The notes beneath the pieces were generated by a model, which was not told the DNA's origin, made no database searches, and saw nothing but the letters and a program-made list of their open reading frames with translations. From the NCBI RefSeq assembly GCF_036327755.1, contig NZ_CP109596.1:2480001-2544000 (forward strand): DNA of 64,000 nucleotides, in the 5' to 3' direction. This DNA comes from Nocardia sp. NBC_01503 (GTDB lineage Bacteria > Actinomycetota > Actinomycetes > Mycobacteriales > Mycobacteriaceae). Each line of letters begins with the position of its first letter. The first letter of the stretch is position 1. Both the position numbers and the translations under genes were made by a program. Shown here piece by piece: positions 59,320 through 64,000 of this stretch.

Positions 59320-60303
59320 TTAGTTGTTAACTTCCACCGGGCGACCGGCGTGATCGAGGGTATTGCTGGTGATGTCACCCTGCTCGGCGAGCCAGCGTTC
59401 GGCGTCGATGGCCGAGCGGCAGCCGGTTCCGGCGGCCGTGATGGCCTGCCGGTAGGTGTGGTCGACCAGATCGCCCGCGGCGAAGACGCCGGGGAGCGAG
59501 GTGTAGGTGGACTGGCCCCGCACCTTGACGTAACCCTCGTCGTCCAATTCGACCTGACCGTTGACGAGTTCGCTGCGCGGATCGTGGCCGATGGCGACGA
59601 ACAGGCCGGTGGCGGGCAGTTCGCTGGTCTCGCCGGTGCGGGTGTCGCGCACGGTGAGGCTGGTGACGGCCGAATCACCGTGTACCGCAGTGACTTCGGT
59701 GTTCAGCAGGAAGCGGATCTTCTCGTTCGACTTGGCGCGCTCGAGCATGATGCGCGAGGCGCGGAACTCCTCGCGGCGGTGGACGATGGTCACGCTGGAG
59801 GCGAACTTGGTGAGGAAGGTGGCCTCCTCCATGGCGGAGTCGCCGCCGCCGACCACCACGATGTCCTGGCCCTTGAAGAAGAAGCCGTCGCAGGTGGCGC
59901 AGGCGCTGACGCCGCGGCCCAGGAGATCCTGCTCACCCGGGATGTTCAGGTAGCGCGCGGCCGAGCCCATGGCCAGGATGACGGCGTACGCCTCGAAGGT
60001 CTCGCCGCCGACGGTGACCTTCTTGATGGTCCCGGACAGGTCGAGGGCGTCCACGTCCTCGGTGCGGATATCCGCGCCGAAGCGCTTGGCCTGCTCGCGC
60101 ATCTCCTCCATGAGATCGGGGCCCATGATGCCCTCGCGGAAGCCCGGGAAGTTCTCCACCTCGGTGGTTGTCATGAGGGCGCCGCCGAACTGGGCGCCCT
60201 CGAAGAGCAAGGGCTGCAACTCCGCTCGCGCGGCGTACACGGCTGCCGTGTATCCGGCCGGTCCGGAACCGACGATGATCAGGTCGCGAACAGCGGTAGT
60301 CAA
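59320..60303 (-). CDS. trxB: Thioredoxin reductase
   Basis: A 327-residue FAD/NADPH flavoprotein that reduces thioredoxin. FAD-binding [15 protein letters not shown] starts the chain, the redox-active pair is CATCDG, and [13 protein letters not shown] binds NADPH. The start is the TTG at 60303, which has GGAGG five bases upstream and gives [13 protein letters not shown]; a longer frame to 60348 is less likely. It precedes trxA in the same operon, downstream of sigM and its anti-sigma gene. Confidence 0.96.
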   Translation of the reverse strand: MTTAVRDLIIVGSGPAGYTAAVYAARAELQPLLFEGAQFGGALMTTTEVENFPGFREGIMGPDLMEEMREQAKRFGADIRTEDVDALDLSGTIKKVTVGGETFEAYAVILAMGSAARYLNIPGEQDLLGRGVSACATCDGFFFKGQDIVVVGGGDSAMEEATFLTKFASSVTIVHRREEFRASRIMLERAKSNEKIRFLLNTEVTAVHGDSAVTSLTVRDTRTGETSELPATGLFVAIGHDPRSELVNGQVELDDEGYVKVRGQSTYTSLPGVFAAGDLVDHTYRQAITAAGTGCRSAIDAERWLAEQGDITSNTLDHAGRPVEVNN

Positions 60304-60469
60304 GAGGGCCTCCGAAGGCAGATGTTTAACAGGCAGGTCGGTCAACAACAGGGTAAACGGTGTTGTTCCCGAAGTTCCGGGGGCTGGGCGCGGGGGTGAG
60401 CCCGCACACTCCCGGAAAAAAGGTTCGGGAACCGCGCCCCGAACCCCTTCCTACCAGTGGTGTTGGCCT

Positions 60470-61396
60470 TCAGCCGATATCGACGCTCGTGAGCACCTGC
60501 GGGTTGTCCGCGGTGCAGCCGTTGCCCAGGACCGCGGCGGTGATCTGCGGGGCGTGCGGTCCGGCGAGCAGCACCAGCACGGCGGGCCGACCGGTGTAGG
60601 TGACGGTGCGCGAGCCGAGTACCTGGCGGTTCAGCTGTGCGGCGGTCAGGCAGGCCGATAGCGCGTTGCCCTTGGCGAGTGGACCGCTGATGTCATGACG
60701 GCCCATGGCCGTCAGCACATCGGTGGGGGCGAATGTGGTGGCCAGGGTGTTGTCGGCGGGTTGGGTCGTCGCGGGGGCGGCGTTGCGATTGTGCACGGCG
60801 TCGACGGCGACCACTCCCCCGGCGAGAACGGCGGCGGCGGCCGCGGCGGCGGTGAGCCAGCGCTGGCGACGGGAGAAGCGTTCCGCACCGTGGACCGGAT
60901 CGCCGATCTGTTCGTACTCGTCCTGTTCCAACTCCTCGGGTGTCAGGTCGCCGAGTTCGCGCGGGTCGAGTTGGCCGGTGTCGAAGATGGCCGAGCCGTT
61001 CAAGACCGGCATGGGTGCGGTGGAAGGTGGTGCGGGATGGGTGGATTGGCGATGTACGGGCAGCCGGTGCACGGTGGCGAGCAGTCCCGGATCGGTGAGT
61101 TCGGCGGTGGCGAGATCGTCGATCATCCGCTCCAGCCGGGAGGTGACCTCGACGGGCATGGGGTGTGCGATGTTCTCGTCGCGGCCGAGGTCGCGCAGGC
61201 GCAGGTTCACCTGGTCGAGGGAGCGCAGATAGCGCATGGCCCCGGGATCGCGGCGCACCTGTGTCCACAGTTGTGCGGACAGGTCCGCCGGGACATTCCC
61301 GGCGTGCAGATCGGCGAGCAGTTCGGTGGTCCACGGTGGTCGCGGGATGGTCCCGGCCACCATGGCGCCTCCTGTTACTGCGTCGTCCTCGTTCAT
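60470..61396 (-). CDS. rsmA: Anti-sigma-M factor-like membrane protein
   Basis: A 308-residue protein encoded 106 bases downstream of sigM. The N-terminal cytoplasmic part (about 1-200) includes LLADLHAGNVPADLSAQLW, which resembles the sigma-binding domain of actinobacterial anti-sigma factors; no zinc HxxxCxxC motif is present. A single membrane helix (about 210-235; WLTAAAAAAAVLAGGVVAV) leads to an outside domain of about 75 residues. ATG 61396 follows GGAGGGG. In M. tuberculosis Rv3912 occupies this place and holds SigM. It lies before trxB on the same strand. Confidence 0.85.
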   Translation of the reverse strand: MNEDDAVTGGAMVAGTIPRPPWTTELLADLHAGNVPADLSAQLWTQVRRDPGAMRYLRSLDQVNLRLRDLGRDENIAHPMPVEVTSRLERMIDDLATAELTDPGLLATVHRLPVHRQSTHPAPPSTAPMPVLNGSAIFDTGQLDPRELGDLTPEELEQDEYEQIGDPVHGAERFSRRQRWLTAAAAAAAVLAGGVVAVDAVHNRNAAPATTQPADNTLATTFAPTDVLTAMGRHDISGPLAKGNALSACLTAAQLNRQVLGSRTVTYTGRPAVLVLLAGPHAPQITAAVLGNGCTADNPQVLTSVDIG

Positions 61397-61502
61397 CGCC
61401 CCTCCAGATCGGACCCTCATGGGAATTCGCAGACCTGTCTTAGTTTTTGACGCACCGAAGGTAACTTCGGTTCCCGAATATCCTGCGCCGGGCGCGCCGG
61501 AT

Positions 61503-62126
61503 TCAGGTGTTCATCGTGTGCAGGTGTTCTTCGAGTCGCCGTCGCCCGCGGGCGCACCGGCTTTTGATGGTCCCGGCCGGAACGCCCAGCAGCACAGCGG
61601 CTTCCGCGATCGAATACCCTTCCAGCTCCACGGCGACCAGGGCGGTGCGCTGTTCGGCTGGCAGCGTGAACAGTGCGGCATCGACCACGAGGGCGGCGTC
61701 CAGACGCGCGAAATCGTCGCGGGGATAAAGGGGTTCGAGTACGGACTCGTCGGACAAAGGTACCGTGCGGCGCAGTTTGTTGCGACGGATCCGATCCAGG
61801 CAGGCGTTCACCACGATGCGGTGCAGCCAACTGCGTACCTCGGAATCACCGCGGAATCCGCCCGCTGCGCGATGGGCTGAGAGCAGGGCGTCCTGGAGTG
61901 AGTCGGCGGCGTCCTCGGGCGTATAGGAGGCGCGTAGCGCGGTCTGCCAGAGATGGTCGCGGTGGCGGCGCAATAGCTCGGCGAAGGCGTGCCGCTCGCC
62001 CTGGGCGTGTGCGGCGAGTAGATCGCGATCGGTGGCCTCGCCGACCCTGGGGCGGGTCCGGACAGCCGTCGCTGTGGGCCGAGTTCGTGGCTCGGTCGCT
62101 ACTCCGAAATTCTTCGCAGACGACAA
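61503..62126 (-). CDS. sigM: ECF sigma factor SigM
   Basis: A 207-residue ECF sigma factor. Region 2 spans about 30-105 (ERHAFAELLRRHRDHLWQ, YTPEDAADSLQDALL, SWLHRIVVNACLDRIRR). Region 4 spans about 135-200 (LPAEQRTALVAVELEGYSIA, TIKSRCARGRRRLEEHL). The TTG at 62126 is chosen because AGGAG lies five bases upstream; another TTG at 62189 extends the frame by 21 residues. SigM in mycobacteria is a stationary-phase or envelope-stress factor. It is encoded between the MurJ-pseudokinase gene and its anti-sigma gene. Confidence 0.92.
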   Translation of the reverse strand: MSSAKNFGVATEPRTRPTATAVRTRPRVGEATDRDLLAAHAQGERHAFAELLRRHRDHLWQTALRASYTPEDAADSLQDALLSAHRAAGGFRGDSEVRSWLHRIVVNACLDRIRRNKLRRTVPLSDESVLEPLYPRDDFARLDAALVVDAALFTLPAEQRTALVAVELEGYSIAEAAVLLGVPAGTIKSRCARGRRRLEEHLHTMNT

Positions 62127-62279
62127 TGCAACTCCTGAAACCAGCAGAGAGTACGCAAGATCATATCGAAGATAACGATTCGGTAGCAACGGATTGCGCG
62201 ATAAAAGCGCAGCTAGCGGGCGTTTTCGGGCGAACCGGACAGCATCGTCGATAACCGGACCATCCCGAATATCACGAAA

Positions 62280-64000
62280 CTATGGCGCGGCCTCGAACCG
62301 GACCTCGGCGATGGAGGTCTGGTACTGCCCACCGTTCTGGGACAGCGCGGTAATCCACACCAGGACATAGCGGGCCGGCTGATCGGCCTGCACCGCGATC
62401 TCGGTGGTCCCGTTGCCGAGCGTCGCCGCCCCGATCAGCTGGGTCTGATCCAGGGTCGGCGAGGCGGTCGGCGAGGTACGGATCTCCACCTGCGCGCCCG
62501 CGGTCGGCGAATCGATGATCACCTTGGTGAGCTTGCTGGGGCTGCCCAGCGTGGCCAGCACCCCCACCCCCTTCTTGAGGGCGGGGAACTGCTGGAAGTA
62601 CGCGTCGGTGCGCCACACCGTGGTCGGATTGTTGTCCAGTACCGCGCCGATGCTGCCGACACCGTCCGGGGTGCCCTCGGGCGAGAACACCATGGCCCCG
62701 GTGACCGGCACCGGCACCCCCGCCACCGCGGCACCCGCCGGAGTGGACTCGGGCGCGCCCGGGGCCGGTGGCGCGACACTGGAGGTGGTGAGCCCGATAT
62801 TGCGCTGTTCGTTCAACGGCGCCTCGGAGCTGCCGGGTGCGAAGACGCTCAGCAGCCACCAGATGATGACGCCGACCACCAGCGCGGCGAGTACGCCGAG
62901 CCCGACCAGGATCCACATCATCCGCTGCGAGCGTTCCTTCTCGGCGGCGAGCAGTTCCGGATCGGCGAGGGTCTCGTCCGGTGCGGACGGCGGGCGCTGG
63001 CCCAGTCGCAGCACCGGAATCAGATCGGTCTTCTGATCCACCACCGACGCCTGTTCCAGCACATGCTGGACGGTGGCGGCGGTGCGCACACCCTTGTTGG
63101 ACTCCAGCGAGCGCACCGCGACCGCGGAGATCTCGAAGGGCACCTCGGGCCGAATCGTCCTGGGCTCCACCGGGGTTCCGTCCGGACCGAAATCGGCCAG
63201 CGGCAGTCCGCCGACGGTCGCGGCCGAACCGGTGACCCCGCCGACGCGAATCGGCCAGTGCGCGGTGATGAGCGCGTAGAGCATGGCCCCGAGGCCGCGG
63301 ACATCGGACTGCGCGTCCGAATCGCCGAGCGTGCCCGGGAAGGCCAGTACGGCATCACCGGAGGCGCTGATGCGCACCCGGTCCGGATGGTCGATGGAGA
63401 GTGAGCCGCCGCCGCGGTGCGCGAGTTCGGCCGCGGCCGCCAGTGCCCGGATCGCGCGGGCCGCGCCGATCGGGGACGGCACGGTATCGGCCATCTCCTT
63501 GAGCGAGCGGCCCGGTGTCCATTCGGCGACCACGATGCCGCCGGAGGAGCCGCGCACCACGTCGAGTACGCGGGCCAGGCCGGGCGAGTTGATCCGGCCC
63601 AGGCGCAGCGTGCGGGACAGGATCGCCTGTGGCCCATCGTGTCCGGAGTTATCGGCGGCCTGCTGGTCGGCGTCGACGAAGGTGAGCGCGACCTCGCGGT
63701 CCAGCTTCACATCCAGGGCCTGCCAGAACTTGAGTCCGCGCGCGCCGCCGTGACCGGCCAGCAGCCGGTAGCGCCCGCCCGCGACGGAGGCGCCGGGCAG
63801 CAGTTTGGGCCCGCGCTGGACGCGCTTGGCGGCCTCCACCCGCATGGGCGGCATCTGCGGCGAAATCGCCTCGTAGACACCGGTTTCGGGGCCCGCGTGA
63901 TCCTCCTGCTCCGGTAGCTCCCCGGAGTCGTGCCGGTCGCGCCCGGTGTCCCGGTGCGCGGTGTCGTCCTTGCCGCCCTTTTTTCCGTCCGTGCGATCCG
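62280..64000 (-). CDS. murJ: MurJ-pseudokinase fusion, C-terminal half
   Basis: The C-terminal part (573 codons) of a gene that runs off the window; the frame is open to base 64000. In mycobacteria this locus encodes MviN/MurJ, a lipid II flippase fused to a pseudokinase. The visible part begins with a charged linker, then a kinase-like domain (about 70-340 of the visible chain) in which the ATP lysine is replaced (REVALTFVDAD) and the HRD and DFG motifs are missing. A membrane helix (MMWILVGLGVLAALVVGVII) and a discoidin-like extracytoplasmic domain (VWRTDAYFQQFP, TSIAEVRFEAAP) follow. FhaA binds the phosphorylated pseudokinase. The flippase half is not in the window, so the fusion is inferred from conserved layout. 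Confidence 0.85.
   Translation of the reverse strand, partial: DRTDGKKGGKDDTAHRDTGRDRHDSGELPEQEDHAGPETGVYEAISPQMPPMRVEAAKRVQRGPKLLPGASVAGGRYRLLAGHGGARGLKFWQALDVKLDREVALTFVDADQQAADNSGHDGPQAILSRTLRLGRINSPGLARVLDVVRGSSGGIVVAEWTPGRSLKEMADTVPSPIGAARAIRALAAAAELAHRGGGSLSIDHPDRVRISASGDAVLAFPGTLGDSDAQSDVRGLGAMLYALITAHWPIRVGGVTGSAATVGGLPLADFGPDGTPVEPRTIRPEVPFEISAVAVRSLESNKGVRTAATVQHVLEQASVVDQKTDLIPVLRLGQRPPSAPDETLADPELLAAEKERSQRMMWILVGLGVLAALVVGVIIWWLLSVFAPGSSEAPLNEQRNIGLTTSSVAPPAPGAPESTPAGAAVAGVPVPVTGAMVFSPEGTPDGVGSIGAVLDNNPTTVWRTDAYFQQFPALKKGVGVLATLGSPSKLTKVIIDSPTAGAQVEIRTSPTASPTLDQTQLIGAATLGNGTTEIAVQADQPARYVLVWITALSQNGGQYQTSIAEVRFEAAP

Overview
The window is a high-GC actinobacterial chromosome segment that spans the replication origin. 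Gene content and order match the order Mycobacteriales, and the overall look is closest to Nocardia or a near relative. Diagnostic signs are the origin block rpmH-dnaA-dnaN-recF-dciA-gyrB-gyrA, a DUF3566 gene followed by tRNA-Ile, a DLW-39 microgene and tRNA-Ala, the fhaA-fhaB-pstP-rodA-pbpA-pknA-pknB operon with tRNA-Leu(CAG) just upstream, and a 6C small RNA. Genus assignment is inference; no 16S rRNA gene is present. No prophage, insertion sequence or CRISPR array was found.

Layout. 1-3739: 5' part of glutamate synthase gltB, reverse strand. 4641-9838: a DUF4407 membrane protein, a TetR-regulated drug exporter and a membrane protein. 8969-15342: a RDD/SpoIIM/MoxR/DUF58/DUF4129 membrane-associated cluster. 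16024-26396: tRNA-Leu and the seven-gene kinase/phosphatase/cell-wall elongation operon. 26679-28463: an overlapping three-gene operon of pabA/trpG type amidotransferase, a RibD-like reductase and a RibD-like deaminase. 28709-33576: crgA, a PH-domain membrane protein, a rhomboid protease, ppiA, glmS and two orphan small proteins. 33606-37099: a DrrAB-type ABC exporter, a 6C RNA and a class III adenylate cyclase. 37175-49775: tRNAs, DLW-39, DUF3566, gyrA, gyrB, dciA, recF, dnaN, oriC and dnaA, all on the reverse strand. 50292-57545: rpmH, rnpA, yidD, yidC, jag, rsmG, a small secreted protein, parA, parB and an acetyltransferase-like gene. 57623-64000: cwlM, trxA, trxB, an anti-sigma factor, sigM and the C-terminal half of a MurJ-pseudokinase fusion, reverse strand.

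How the genes work together. The window holds nearly the whole PknB signalling network of polar growth: kinases PknA and PknB, phosphatase PstP, FHA readers FhaA and FhaB, elongation synthases RodA and PbpA, the MurA regulator CwlM and the MurJ pseudokinase. Chromosome replication and segregation genes and their cis sites (DnaA boxes, parS) fill the middle.

The most unusual signals are non-coding. A ~120 bp intergenic element occurs four times (8832-8955, 28515-28637, 30994-31112, 43544-43666) with conserved length and conserved ends. Ten CTCGAG palindromes are packed into about 340 bp of oriC. A second repeat family has 72-87 bp inverted arms (13297-13383, 44577-44648). A parS-like site sits in the loop of a terminator, and a LexA-type box lies just upstream of the 6C RNA.
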